Positions 1 through 15,000 of a stretch of DNA of 64,000 bases are shown piece by piece. Position 1 is the stretch's first letter. Each line of letters opens with the position of its first letter. The notes under the pieces are model-generated. The model was not told the origin of the DNA, searched no databases, and was given only the letters and a program-made list of their open reading frames with translations. The stretch comes from Nemopilema nomurai (lineage: Eukaryota > Cnidaria > Scyphozoa > Rhizostomeae > Rhizostomatidae). The position numbers were made by a program, and so were the translations under genes. The stretch is taken from contig ML133443.1 of assembly GCA_003864495.1 (NCBI GenBank), positions 2,881,474 through 2,945,473 of the forward strand, in the 5' to 3' direction.

Positions 1-27
1 ATAACAAGAACATTTCCAAGTATACAA

Positions 28-3000
28 ATGGATGACAATCTTGTAGATCTTGGGTTGAGTGATGAAGATTCTCTCTTAGAGGTTTTGAAGGAACGCGAAG
101 AAAGAGGCGAAAGTTTTGTAAGTATGATTTCTCCTTAACGACTTTTAAAAATTGCATTACACTTTTTCACGAAATCAGCTGTTTTATACAAAATGTATTT
201 CTCTCGATATATTGTAGCTTTTGTAATTTAAGTTTCTAAAACGCTCAAAGACAGTCCATCGTATTGCCTTAAATTATAGTTTGGTTTTGGGGCAATTTTT
301 AAGCATATCAAACGCTGTGTATACGTGTAATCAAAGAAGGAAACGCAAATCAACCTTACTGATTAGCCTAAGCCTGCTACTATCCTGTCGCTCATTCATG
401 CTGCTTAGAGTCTAAATAATCCTCTATGATTTTCATCGTCATCGGTTTTTCTGGAATAAACAATCATGGCTGTTTTATCAAAGAACCAATGTGTTCTGTT
501 ATCTTTATCATTTTTATAATGTCTTTGTCATATCATATTATGGGTGATAACTGTTAAACAATTGTTGTTATTAGGTTGGCTGCGTATAAGGTTTGGATCC
601 TTGTGCTGCACAAGTTACATTGTAGCCTTTTTCTTCTTTATTTCACAGAGTACATTTGAATATTATGAACAAGATTTCACAAAAAGCTGTTTTGCCACTC
701 CTCAATTTTTTATTGCAATATTTCTGCATCAGTTTTTTGTACCTAAATTGTGCACTTTCAGTCAAATTGATGACATAACTGGTTTAAGATGTGAATCATA
801 AAACTGAGAAAATAAATTTTGAAGACACTGAATACATCAGACTTGAATAACATTATTTTGTTTATGTAAAAAGAATTGGCTATTTGTATGTCAAATAAAA
901 AATTTGCTACTTCACTACATTTTCTGATAATTTGAGCTAAAAATTAATCATTGTGTGACTTAGAAAATAAGACAATAAAGGATTCATGATCTTTTAGGCT
1001 GCAAGTTTTGTTGCTAAAGTTGTGTATGTTTAATTAAATAGCGGAAAAGGGGAAGATTCATATTGTCTCAGGTTTATATTTGTAATCACACAGGTGTACT
1101 AGTTATTGTTTCAACAGAGGGTCATTGTATCAACAAAATATATATTCTATTGTTTTGACTGAAGCAATTTCTTGGTTATTGTGAAGTAACTATGTTTACC
1201 TTTTCCAAGAATTCTTATTGCCTGCCTAAATGCTGATCTGCAGTTGTTTAACATTCAATTTAGAAACCTTAACTTAGTTTCTCTTCCTTGAATTGAAAGA
1301 TGATGATGAAAAACATTTAATGGGGTAAAGGGGAGTTGATGAAAGGGAAGTAGACCCTGAACTGCTATTCATTGTTGGTACACATTAAGTTACACAAACT
1401 ACATCATTAGAAATTAATTCAAAATCTCACTATCAGTTTTTTTATTAAAATAGGTAAGAATATTTTAAGAAAATTCTCAATCTATTGACATTAAATATCT
1501 CTTATGGAAGTTTTGACGTAAGGCAGCATTTACCAATTGTTTATGCACCTAGTCCAGGCAGAGGATCAAATGTCATTGGTAGTATGAAAGTACTAGTACT
1601 TTATATTTACAACACAAAATCACAGACCACCAACGCATAAGGCTTTAAAATCATTATAGGTGCTAAAAAGAAATCTTCGGATTTTGTGTGACAAAAGTTA
1701 AAAGGTTGAAATTTTCAAAGTTAAACCTGAGTACATATAAAAATTTTATTAGTTTTTAGAGCCCTTATATGTCGATTGATTTAGTGTATGCAAAATAGAG
1801 AAATATACAGCTGTTTTTGTCAAACTTGCTAAATTGATTATTAGTTAGGTAGGTAAGTATATTTGACAGCAAGCAGTTCTTTAAACACTAAGTTATAGAA
1901 GAATACCAAAGTAATTCAAATCGTTTGCTGCTTTTAGCCTCTGTCATTTCTTTTCTAATCATCATTATAATAACGATAAAGCTGCTGACAGGTTGAATTT
2001 TTTTCAGCCTCTAAAATATTTCTTCAGTATTTTAAGACATTTTTATTAATTGCTTTTAAAAAGAGATTTGTCATTACTGTCAACATATGTTTGTTGAAAT
2101 TGAAAGTGAAATCTGCTTTTATTCTTCAAATGTTTATCAACCATATATTTTTAAACCTTTAAAATTGTTTAAAACCAATGATAAAATGGTTTTCAGTTTT
2201 TTCGTTAATCTTCAGTTTAGTTATTCAATGTTTATCTTGTCCCCTTCTAGACTTATTTAGGAGATGTATTGGTAGCTTTGAATTCTTTTAGAGGTGTTCC
2301 TAAACAGGATACTGTAAGTGATTTCATTTTTCTTTATGTATTATCCATTATAGTTGTTTCAATAGCATTCTGTGTAACTAAACATCCAGTTGCAAGGTTT
2401 AGCTTTCAATGCTATAGAAGTTGACAGACATCCCATGAGGGGCCTAGCCCTTGCATGGCTACTCTTGCACAAGGAATACAGATGAAAAATGAGAGAATTT
2501 GATGAGAATCTGAGTAACCTTTTTAAATATTCAGGGTAAAGTGTTAGTATTTTGCGCAATTTATCAAAAGCTTGCATAGTCGGCTGCACAGTGATCACAA
2601 GCATAAAGCATGAAAGCTTGCATCTTAGTGTCTATTTTCCAATCCTCCCCTGATTGTATTAGGCATTGTTTCCTTTTTTGAAAGCATTGTAACTTTTTTA
2701 GAGCAGAACAAGATGGACGGCAGGGAACATTCTTAAATATGAAACCTTAAAAACTGCACTTGAACTCTTTCTTCCTTTATTTTGCTGTTATTTTTAATGT
2801 ATGTTTTGGTGCAGCTTTTGCAAAAAGCTACTTCAACTTTTCTTAAATAACAGCTCAGTAAAGAAGATGCAAGGACCCCACATCCACATGGTGTTGCCCT
2901 ATCCATGTATGAGGGAATATGCGAGAAGGCTGAAAGTCAGTGCTGTGTAATTGCGGGAGAAACATGCTCTGGCAAAACGGAAATTGGGAGAATAGTTTTG

Positions 3001-6000
3001 AACAGCTTACTGAAATTGCTGCAAGCAGAAAAGCCAGAAATTCAATACAAGATTACAATGGTATGATAATGTTTGGTATTTTTGCCATCTTCAAATTATT
3101 CAGGACTTTAGGATTTTATTTTGAAAAAGGCTTGCTGTAAATGCCCCAATGAATTTCCCAAAGTGGATGTTCATTAAAATACCTTACCATATCTATGGAG
3201 CAAGAAGAACTGTTTGTTTTTATGTGACTTTTATTAATTCTTTTAAATTATGAATTTAAAATGTTTTGTCTTTAGTCTTCTGCTTTTTTTACCTTTATCT
3301 AAAACTGCTGAGGAAACTATTCGTATTTCAAAATAATAGCAAATTATATTTTACCGGAACAATAACAAATTCCATGCATTCATTTTGTTGTCACAATAGC
3401 ATGTGTAAAGTTTTTTCCGATCAGGGTTTGATGTTGTAACTGTTATTTGATTACAGTACTTGCCCTTGAACATGATGAAAATGTTTTATAACTTTTAAAA
3501 TTAACACCTGCCGCTTATCAGTGCCTCTTTTTAATAAATGTCCCCATCACAAGTAAAAAAATTAAATAAATGCCTTGGATGTTTAAAGGATAATGTAGGA
3601 TAGTTTATTATTTATTTGCTTTGCATATAGCGGGTGTAATTTACAAAACACACTACCCAAGATGCTATTTGAGTTAGGTTTAGCTTGGTGCTATTGTGAA
3701 CGCTTCACAGTTACTTCTCATCTATTCACAAATGACAAGTCATTTATAATCAGCATGTTTAAATAATCTACAGGGCAATTCTCTTCTTTACAGTAGCATC
3801 TATCTTCTCTTTAATTACTTGTCAAAGATAACCACTTTTGTCATGGAATAATTTATGCTAAAGTGTGGCATTTAATTGAAGAGGCAAATAACAAGAAAGC
3901 TTCTCCTTGTAGGCAAACATTATTTTGGATGCATTTGGTCATGCCAAGACACCTCTAAGCAGAAATGCAACAAGATTTGGAAAATTCCTGCAGTTTTTCT
4001 TCTCAGCTGATAGAACTGTTATTTCAGGTATTTTGTACAACATTTTTTCTGTGTTAGGATTTGTAGATATGTTTTGTTTTTTGTAATCTACCATGTAGGT
4101 TTCAAATCTTTGTTTGCAGATGTAGATTCAAATTTCCTTTTTTGCTAAGTAAGTTAGGCTATCAGTCTGCACTCTCTTCAACGTTAAAATCAGGCCCTAA
4201 AATGAGAGGTTGATCAAGTGTTAGCATGTTTTGAGCGTTTGTTGAAATTTTTTATGTTTTGATGGGCCCCCAGATCTCAAGTACCATTCAGATCACATAT
4301 GCCATTTTCCACAAAATCGCTGCTAAGCAAATGAGAACTTTTTTCACAAAAATAAAAATAATCTGGAAGCTTGAGCAATTGTCAGGAGCGCCTAACTGAA
4401 TAGAGGAGCTTGATTAACCAATCACAAATTTTTTGCTCATTTCAGGGCCTAGTTAAAATTGATATTGAAAGAACCTCATCTTGATTTTTAGCCTGAAGTA
4501 AAGACTTTCTACTGTTAAAGGAAAAACTAGCCTTTATTGAGTCAATGCAAGCAACAAATCAACCAACCAATTTGTTTGAAGTTGCCTTTTTTTCAAAATT
4601 GATCAAATGTGTTTTCATTAGCTTCACTGTAAGGCTACCTCTATTCTCTCTAGAATTTGAAATATTCCTTTCTATTTCAGCGTCATTTTCTGACTACATG
4701 CTAGAAAAGACAAGAGTTGTTAGACAAAGAAAGGTAATTTTAGTTGCTACTTGCAAATCCATGCATTATTGATGAAAATTTACCTCCTTGATATAAGTAC
4801 AAGAAGTTTTGGAGTAGCCTGTATGTTTTGCTGGTTATTCTTCAATGTTTTCAGACAGGCAGAGTGAGCAAGAGCTCACTGCTTGTGTATTTTAAAAGCT
4901 TTACAGTAATATCCATTTTTTTTATAAAGGAAAAAAGGTTTTTCAGTTGAAAGAATTTCTATTGTGCACTTTATAAGGTTGGAAGATTAAAAGTGTAGTT
5001 TTCTATTGCTTTAGTTTTTTCCAGTCATAAGCTCTAAGTGTTGCACTGAAGTTAGGGCTGGTTTTTTGTGACTTTTATCAAAATGCTTTTTGTTTACATA
5101 TTCTTGTGTTTGTGTTGTCTGGTTTTATTCAGGCATTCATCTTCGTTTATAAACAATTTTGTTTCAGGCTGATAATACATGTTAATCTTTTAACACTCTT
5201 GTTTTCAATGTTTTGTGAAGTTGTGCTTCCTAGCTGTAACATGCTACATAATACGAATGACAATCGGCAGGTTATGTTAAATGATAAGCGGTTTTGAGCC
5301 TATTCAGGTTTTCTGAGTTCTAGCCATGGAAACCATTCTTTGAGGAGGACTTGAGAGAATTTCCTTATGACAAATAACGTTACTGTTTTCCCATCTTCCT
5401 AGAAAAGGTAATATGTGCTGTGAATAATAATAATTGTCTGAGTTGTGGGAACTGGAAGTAATAGTTTCCTAGTCCGGCTCAGTGGCGTTTTTTAAACATC
5501 TTTGCACGTGATTTCCCTCTAAAAGTTCCCAACGAAACGCATTCCCTGCAAGCATCGTAGGTAGTTTAATGCAAAATTTTCAAAACAACATCGCTAGGCT
5601 TTCAGCTACCGCACATGTGAAAGAACTTAATTTTGCCATGTTAACCCTCTTTCCAGGAAGGACGGAATTTCCACATATTTTACTACCTTTTTCATGGAAT
5701 GTCTCAGGATGAGTTGGATCAGCTTTACCTCGGAACACTAGAAAATCACAGGTGGGACTGCTGTTTGAGAACAATAAATGTTTGCTCCATCCAGGAGTTC
5801 GATGTTGTTTCGACTGAATAGATAGCATAGCGAAATTGAGAGGCAAGCCTTGACACTTCCTGTTCGTGTCCTGAGAGACAAGTCTCTATTTTGCTGTGGT
5901 CCTCTAGCTGAGAAGATTGTCGCAAAGTTAGTCAAATATATTCAGCTAAAGGTTTTTGCAGCAGCAACATGCGATATTCATTGTGCACATTTTCTATTAA

Positions 6001-9000
6001 AGCTCATAAGAGTTAAGGTTTGTGTGCTTTTTCCCTGTTACGTTATCTCGAATCCACACTTGAGTGATGGTTCTCATATGATACCGGCATGCTCTTCGGT
6101 CGAAAATCTGCTCTATGTTTGCATCATAATAGATCAACTGTCTGCATGCTTTCAAAACTTTACCTACGGATTTGATATTGCAGATATCTTGGATTCGGCA
6201 CGCCTCTTGCAGAGACTCAAATTGAAGAGAAATATCTGAAAAGAATGTACTTGGGTGTTTGCAAGTCAATGAAGAACATAGGCTTTACAATAGAGGTAAG
6301 GCCTTTGAGTAATGGTTTCTTTGATCAGACAAATGCTAAGAAGCCATCCTTTGTAAACGGAACCTAGAGGCCCTGTTGTTTTATAATATCACGTGTGTAG
6401 AAGGATGTAGACGACATAATGTACGCTTGTTCTGAAGAGCACATTTACGGAGGACACATTTTCAGACCCCGAGAGAAGATATTTTTGTAGAAAACCGCGA
6501 ATGGAGTGAGGGGACGTAAATCTTCAATGTAAGACGCCAATGGTAATCTGAAAAGCCAATGAGCTGTCCAAATAGCACTTTGTCTCCTTTTTTCGAAGAA
6601 GCTTAAGGTCCTTGCGTTGTTTTGTATTGTGAGTACAACGAAGATGTCTTTGCCGGTAAGCCGGGGCTTTATCTTGTGGAAGCTCAAATGTTTGCGTCAA
6701 TTGACGCTTGATGGTGCTTAATAACGCTTAATGACAGAAGTTGACGCTTAATGACGCTTCGTGACGCTCCAACACAACTGTCCGGTTTTGAAAACCAATT
6801 CATATTTTGTTTGCTAAGGTTGTCGAAAATATCGCAGTGTAAGCTACTGCCAAGTTGACACTAAGAAAAACTCACTTGAAGTAGAATAAGTGCCCGCAAA
6901 ATAGAAACCAGTTTTGTCAAAACCTTCTGTTTAGTTTCTTATCAAAAGGGCATTTATCAAGGAAAGAGGCTGAAAGTTTTCTTATAATATATTAAAGAAA
7001 CTTGAATGATTTCAAGTTAATAACCTCCATATACATACATGCGCACACATCAACTGTGTGCACCATAAAACCACCGCTAAACATCATTAACTCTGATTTA
7101 AGTCACCAAATTTGTATGCTTTTGCATTAATTGATGCATTTGGAAATGACTTAATCACAAACTTTTCAGCCATGATTGAATCCTCCTAAGAAAAACCTCC
7201 CTGAAATCAGGCTGAGAAGTTTCTTAAATGAGGGCATCATTTCTCAAAAATATCAGCCTGAGGTTTTTTTTTAAAGTGGTTTCTATTTTGCGAGCTATTA
7301 CTGTATGCAGGCGATAAATTGAATGACTGCCAGGTGATAAATGTTGCACTAGTAGTTTCATTGGCAAAATGCACCAAAAATTTGACTTGAAAAAAGCCAA
7401 GGCTATGTCTGAAGGCTGTTGAAGCTCCCATAATCCCAACCGCCATCTAACTCTAACTATAAATGAACGGGCATTTTTGTCACGCGTAATGGCGTGTATT
7501 CAGAAGTTGCACAAATGGTCCTTCTTATTTCAAATGTTTAGTTTAAGTGTGGTAAAAAGCATTACTCGGACATGCCACATGTCAATCTAGACGCACGATT
7601 ATAAGAAAGGCAGGTAGGACTAAGATTGTTTCAACAGGGGTACCCCCTCCAAATGTATGGCCTTACTTTCTTTGTGGGTTTTGGTTTAAAGCAAATAGTA
7701 AACACTGGTGAACAATTTAATGTTTTTTTCAAATCCGTTTTTGTCTAGGAAATTGCAGATTGCTTTCAAGTTTTGTCCGGGATTTTGAATGTGGGCAATA
7801 TGAAGTTTGTCACAAAGGATGACAGTGCAGAGCTCTTTGTTAACACAATAGACGCAATCGAAAATGGTTAGTACTTGCTTTTCTTGCTCTTATTGTTTTC
7901 TACGGGATCCTTATAAATTAAAACCAAACTATGTCACTGGTAGGGGCCTCGTGCTATAGCTTTGCCCCAGTGCCTTCATATCCTCTTGGCGGCCCTGTTG
8001 ATTAAGACCGTGAAATTCTCCCTTAATGTGTCTTTATAATCTACATTTGGCAATTTTCAGGTGTTATCTTATGTATGTTGCTATCGCGGGACAGTATAAT
8101 GTCCATTTTCACACCTTTAACAACACATTTTTCTCACTAGCTGCCATTTTGCTTGGAGTGGACAAAGAAAAATTCGAGAAGGCATTGACCATGCTTACTA
8201 CAACAGTTGATGGTAAGTTGTTTGAATGAGTAGTGTGACCAGTGAGTTTTGAGTGATTTGTGTTTTAATGCTCGATCGTACTGCATTTGAGATGAATTGG
8301 TCGAATCAGAAGGATATATAGATGCTTTGAGGCTTTATGACAGCCGAAAGCAACTCTTTTGGTCCGGCTAGGTTCACGTACCAAGTATTAATAATAGGAA
8401 ACTCCTCTAGGAAGCCTTACATTGTAGAAAATTCGTTGGGCATAGTTTTCAAATTTGATTTCAGCTTTACTTCCAAGTTTGTTTAGTCGACTGGAATCTC
8501 CCATTGGAATCTCCCATTTTACCAGTCAGCTTACTACGCGACGGATGTTTGATTTAGAATGTACAGCTTATGACATCGACAAAATAGTGAATACATAATG
8601 ACTGGAAACATTCATAAAAGTAATTGAAAAAAGAAGAACTTGAAATGCCAAACCAAAATCATGCTGCCCCCTTGTGTTTGATTACGGTTTTCTATGCCGA
8701 GGTGTCTTTGCCAAAGGGAAAGATTTTTTGTACCAGTCGCCAGGGCTTATCTCCAGCTCTCTTCTCTTTGATTCCAGGTGAAACAATGACGGCTGCCAAA
8801 AGTATTTCGAAAGCTAGCTTGGGTAGAGATCTCTTATCCAAGGAGCTGTACGGCAGATTGTTCAGTTGGATTGTTTTCAAAATTAATAGTTTCATTCAAT
8901 GTTTGGATCACAAGAAGAAGTGAGTTGGGAGGATTTATATTTTCAAACACTTTAAGATTGCCTCTAGTGACACTAAGTTGCTTTCGGTAAAGCACGATGC

Positions 9001-12000
9001 AAATAAATTTGGTAAAACGCTGCCTTAGTATGTCTAGAAAAGCCAGAAAGGTAAGGCACAGAAACATATTTAATGCTGCGACATGAATCATAATAAATCA
9101 CCATGAATAGTCAGAAAATTGTGTACAATATTAGCAACATATTCCCGGTTTACCTGAACTGAAACATAGCCGAGTTTTTGTTTTTGTTGATTGAGAAATA
9201 TCGACTTTAGCTAGAGTCATCATCAGTTGACGATATGATAAAAAGTTTCACGTAAATAATCACCGTCAAGAAAGTGAAGCATACGATGTCTGTTTTCTTA
9301 AAAGCTCTTTGGAAATTGTCCATAGTAGGCTGTTCGTGGGTTGTTGGCTGTCTTGTGTGAAACATAGTTTATACCTACACGTTCATGCATGCTCTTTGAA
9401 AGCTTTTTGAATGGACAGGATATTAAACAAGCTGAATGGCTAAGTCAATAGTCCAGTTATCGTGTATTTTGTGGTGTTATTTCACGCATGTCTGGTGTTA
9501 TTAATTTCACTACCCTTCATTCGCCTAAAATGTAACAATAACGTTAATTTTCAAATTTTATCAGTTTACAATTCAGATGAATGCTTTGTCGGGGTACCTT
9601 TGAGGTATGTTTTGATTGCAGAGTTGCAAATGCTCCCTCGCTTGGTATTTTGGACATCTTTGGGTTTGAGGAGTTTGAAACGAACACATTTGAGCAGCTA
9701 TGCGTCAACTCTGCCAACGAACAACTGAATTTCTTCTACGTCCAACATATATTCGCCTGGGAAAAGGTAAACTCTCTTACTAAGGAAATTCCTCCTATCT
9801 TTGGCGACACCACTTTTTGTCATCAAAGTCCTCTTTTAGTGTTGGATCACCTGTTGATTCAGTGAAGAACAGTGATGCAAATCTAGAAAATTATGACTTT
9901 GGTAAACGTGCTCTTCACTTCTTTCCACGCGCCAATCAGTTAAATGCTTCTTTTGCGATTCACCAAAAGGAAATGGTAGAAACGTTCTTTTGTAACTGTT
10001 TCATTTCACCTTATAATTTTGCTTTGGCTGGACAATTTCAAATATATATAGAAGCTCACTGGTATAACTGCTCTATAGATGCTTGTCTAGTTACTTGTAA
10101 TATGATGACCCGATAGCTCAGCGGTAGAGCACTTGGCGTTCAAAGTCAGGGGTCGTGGGTTCGAGTCTCGCTCGGGTCGGTTATTTTTCCGCACTCTATG
10201 ATTCTTCGTAAGAAGTTCTGTGACCTATGACCTTTACTTGTAATATGTGGATCCTATTTATCGTCGGCTTTATAGAATTCGCAGTTGGTTGAAGCTGATG
10301 TTTTGCGCTGACTGTTTTTTGTAATAGATATTGCTGCAGCGATTGTTGCTTCGGCAATAATGCTATGCTTGATTAGTGTTTTGAGTCGCCTATCAATCTT
10401 ACTCTAGTTTTTCATTGAAAGGTTATCGAGCACGACTTGAAAACTGTTTTCCACCTTCAGTTATCACCCTTTTATCCTCTTCTTTTGTATCCTGTCTTTT
10501 GATCCTGTCACTTTTGTACCCAATAACTTTGTACCCTGTCACTTATGTATTCTGTGCTTTTTGCAGCTGGAACACGAGCAAGAGGGTGTAGAAGTGCTTT
10601 CTTTGGATTATCCAGACAACAAGGACATAATCAACCTATTGCTAGAGGTTAGAGCGAGCTATTTCTGTACATTAGGTTTAGTCTTGCACTTCATAAGCCA
10701 GCGCCATCAGAGCTGTTTGTTTGAGCCAATAGCCTAAAATATTTTCTTGACATGTTCAAGTTGAGTGGGATTGTTATCGGAAACCGGGCCCCTGTCAACT
10801 CTGATCGAAAAGATACTTCAGTTTTGCTTAAAGAGTTTGCCATTTAAAGCCACTGAAATGAGGAAAATAAAATGTTCATCAGCTTTCAGCTTGATGAACT
10901 ATTCCTTGTCTAAGAAGAGTTGCTAGTGGTGTTTAACTTGTCCTTAAATCTAAATAAATGGTGTTACGTTGTTTGCTGGAAAATAATTGAACTTGAAAAA
11001 TCGTGAAAAGTCGTACTCATTTACCTGAAAATTTCTTAAATCTGAAAATTAATTGTACCATATTTCAATACAAACTGCAACCCAAGCCCGCCTTTCACCC
11101 GTAAATATTTGAAGAGAGATTCTAAGTTTCTCCCCCGTAGGCTGGTTTGCAGATTTAAATGAACCTAGTTATGATTTTACTTGATTTATTTCCCCTTGAT
11201 TTTTACTTGTGTCATTCCGGATTTTAATGTAAATATCATTATTGCGCCTGCGCAGAAGCCCTCCGGACTGTTTGCATTGCTAGACGAGGAAAGCCGGTAC
11301 CCAAACGCGGACGACAACACGTTGGTATCGAAGTTCAACGCCAACTGTGTCGATCACGGCAACTACTCGAACATCAGCAGTAAGAGACCGATGTTTGCAA
11401 TAACGCACTTCAACGGAAAGGTATGTGGATGTCATAATAAGCACCCGCCAAGCCGGTTTGCCAAGAGCGATTGCATTCCGAAGAAGCTCAACGATTTTTT
11501 CTCTGATGAAATCTGATCTACTGTGGATGCTTACTCTTACTAGTTACTGATCTAGTTGACTAAGTGCTTAATTTTTGTTGGTATCTAACGGACTAATTTT
11601 GTATACCAGTATAGGAACTAAGTTATAGATCGAAGGCATATGAATGTAGCAGTGATGTGGGAAGGCCTTTTTCAGGAAATGTTTCTGGTGAAAAGCAAGC
11701 TGGAAAAAACGGATCATTTTCGGCTTTAATGTTATTGAATGGCCATCCTAAAATTAGCCTCACAATAACCTTAAAACTCTTTCACTTGAAAGGTACAATA
11801 TTTGTCTTCGTGTCTGTCTTTTTCTCGTTGTGAACCAAAGCTTGATTTCAACAGACATATGAGCATTCCTTGGCCAAATGATCATCGAGGCGTCCATTAA
11901 TGATATACACTGTTTATACTAACAGTGTTCATAAACGCACAAGGCCATTTGACTGCTCATTCTCGTCCCGAAAGTCTTACACATACCATACAGGAAGGCT

Positions 12001-15000
12001 TATTTGTATGCTCAGCATCTATGTAAGTGTGAAAAAAAGAACAATTCTATAATCAGCAACTGCATACATGTAGAGAGTCGTTGAACCTTTTCTGAAGGAG
12101 CGGTATGTCGTGAGTGCGCTACCAAATGGATGAATTTAGGGTTGTGTTCTCATGTCTGCATTGCCAGTTCTCTTTACAGCCCACCCAAGGGTACCTTCTA
12201 GAGCCTAAGGTTGGAAAAACTTTGGCAAATTTAAAAAATATGTTTACTTCAGGTTCATTACTTTGTGGATGGTTTCCTACAGAAGAACAGAGCAACTGTT
12301 AGTGGACATATCGTCGACTGTCTTAAAGGTACATCGCATTCCACATTGTCTTTTTCTTTTCTCTTGTCATGAGCTTTGATTCTCATTCTTAGCCTTTTAA
12401 GCCTGGTTCCCACTTGTCGTAATTTGCGTAAGAATCGGGGAAGTCGGCGACTGTCTTGCTTCTTATGTGTTTTACGACAAATGTGAACGTGTTTTCATAA
12501 GCTGTTCCTGAAGTCGCCGACTTCCCTGCCAAATAGAAATGCGTTCTATTTGAGGCAGGCAAGTCCCCGACTTCTTTGACTCTTATGCGAATTACGACCG
12601 ATGTGAACGCTGCGCATGATAGTCGCCGCCTTTCGGCCACGTTGCTAGTTACAATTCTGAACTTTGCTCTGGTTGTTTTGATTGCTCTGGTTGTTTTGAT
12701 TGCTCTGGTTGTTTTGATTGCTCTGGTTGTTTTGATTGCTGTGGCTTGTTTTGATTGCTCTGGTTGTTTTGATTGCTCTGGCTTGTTTTGATTGCTCTGG
12801 CTTGTTTTGATTTTCCTGATTGTTTCAATTGTTGTGTTTGGTTTTATTGGTGTGGATTTTTTGACTGTTTTGATTGTTTCAAATTGCAGCTTCAATTTCT
12901 TCTTTTTTCTGATTTCACCTTAGTATCCTCAATCCTTTCTTTCAGATTCCAGCAACAGCGTCGTGAGTTCGTTGTTTCAAGGAACTATAACAAAAACCGG
13001 ATCTTTCATAGTTGAGTAAGTGGAAATTTGTTTAATCTTGATCGGATGTGCTCGCATTGATGTCTGTCATATGATTAACTGTCGAAAAAATTTGAATGAA
13101 TTCATGTTAGTTGCTACGAGAGATAAAATTACTTGTACACCAACTTCCAACAGTGATTCGCCTTTGATTTTTTAGTCCAAATGCTGTAAAAGACCCTTCA
13201 AAGCAGACTCCAAGGAAAAGGTAGCAAAATGTTTATATCAACTCGTTGTAGAAATTATATGCAAAAATTATTCGCAAGATATGTTAAAATTAATTTTTAA
13301 AATAAATATATTTGTAAACCTTACATGTTACGGCAAGTTAGGGGTTAGTTAAATCTCTATCAAACCCAGAAATAATAGTCTTCTTCCTTAAAGCCAGACT
13401 TGGATTCAAAATAAGACTAGGGAAACGTTACAGAAGGTTTTGGGTTGAAGCACTTAAATATTTCTATATTAGTAATCTTTTTCTGAACAAATTTTGAATC
13501 CACATCTGTATTGTATTTGTTGAATCCTGAATTATTTTTGGCATTCGATCATCAGTTTCACATTTATTTCCCATTTTTATGCTTGAGGTAATTGTTTTAT
13601 TTAGGCTGATCTTGACATACTAAATATTTTAGAAAAACAAGTGAAGCTAGTTCGACATCAGCTCGAGGACGCAAACAAAAGCAAACAAATTTTACCACTG
13701 GAACACAGTTTAGGGTTTGTATCGATTTATATTCAAGAAATTTTTATCTAAGTATTTTCTAGGTAGTGTTAAGGAGAACTTTGTGAGCTTAGAATTCAGC
13801 AAGTGTTATCTGCAACAGTGTTTGATATAAGTGAACAGGGGTCACTACTCAAATCGAGGGCCTAAATGCAAGGAGAGCATAATTTTTCAGCCAGCAAGGA
13901 AGTCTCCGTGAGTTTGGTACATGTATCAAGCCCCTAGAACAATGGTTTATTCATTTCCATTAAATGGCCTTGAAATTTCTATGTACTGTGTTTAGCCATT
14001 TTCGTATATGTTTTCCATCCAGAGATTTTGTCTTCAAATTCCCTGGTAATGTCAAGACTGTAGGAAAGATTGTATTCATAGCATGAGTACATTGAAAAGG
14101 GTAATTTGCTTTGAACAGAAAGAGGTCACTAACTGAATTCTTTGCGGGAAATTCTGTTTGGTTTCTCAGCTTTAAGCTTTCTCGACTTGCTACGGCTTGC
14201 CCTGACTGCTCGAAAAAGAATCCCTTCGTTCCAAAAGAAGCTATTCGCATTTTTTACGACACGTGTTTAGAGTAGGGGAAAATCCAGAAATATTATTGGC
14301 TACTCTACAATAAGCCCTTTGATTTCTACAATAGCTGTTTCATCAAAACATGACATTAGTTGTAGGTTTATTTCGCTATATTCTGGTTAGATTGGTTAAC
14401 GTTGTCAAATTTCTTAAGTTGCTTTTTGGCACAACTTGCCAATAATTTCGGTAATTTGCTATGGTCCCTAAAAATCGCTTTGTGCAATTCGTGCTTAAAG
14501 TTGTCAAATAGGTTTGTAAAGCTCTATCAGAAATAACCCGTAGTTCTCATGCTAAATAGACAGGTCAAAATCTTGTAGAGTGTAGATAATAAGGACATAT
14601 GTGATTTGAAACAAACACCATCATTTGAGAACAAACTGCTACAATATTTTCTCCTTGTACTTGGAGATTCCTTCGTTTGAACCGTTGAATTATTGCGCAG
14701 TCACAACTTACTTGTGTTAGTTTATTTTGTTAGTTAGTGTACGTTTTACTTGCCTTTTTCTGCCCTTTGATCTCATTGGAGAGAGCCTTCAGCCGTTGAT
14801 TGGCAATTGCGCCTGACTACTACCTATTGACTACTACCTAACTATTAAGCTACCTATCAGTATACTCAAAATAAATGATATATGTACTAAAAATAAATCA
14901 TTTTTCAGAACTCGTTGGTAGAATTGATGGAAAAGATACTTCAGAGCCAACCGCATTTCATCAGGTAAAACTTTTTTAACTTGCGCTACTTTTGACTTTT

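Noticed and set aside
12389..12895. 168-codon minus-strand open frame
   Set aside because: It is held open by the minisatellite period and the foldback element, and its TTRAIK-type repeats simply translate the 18-bp unit.
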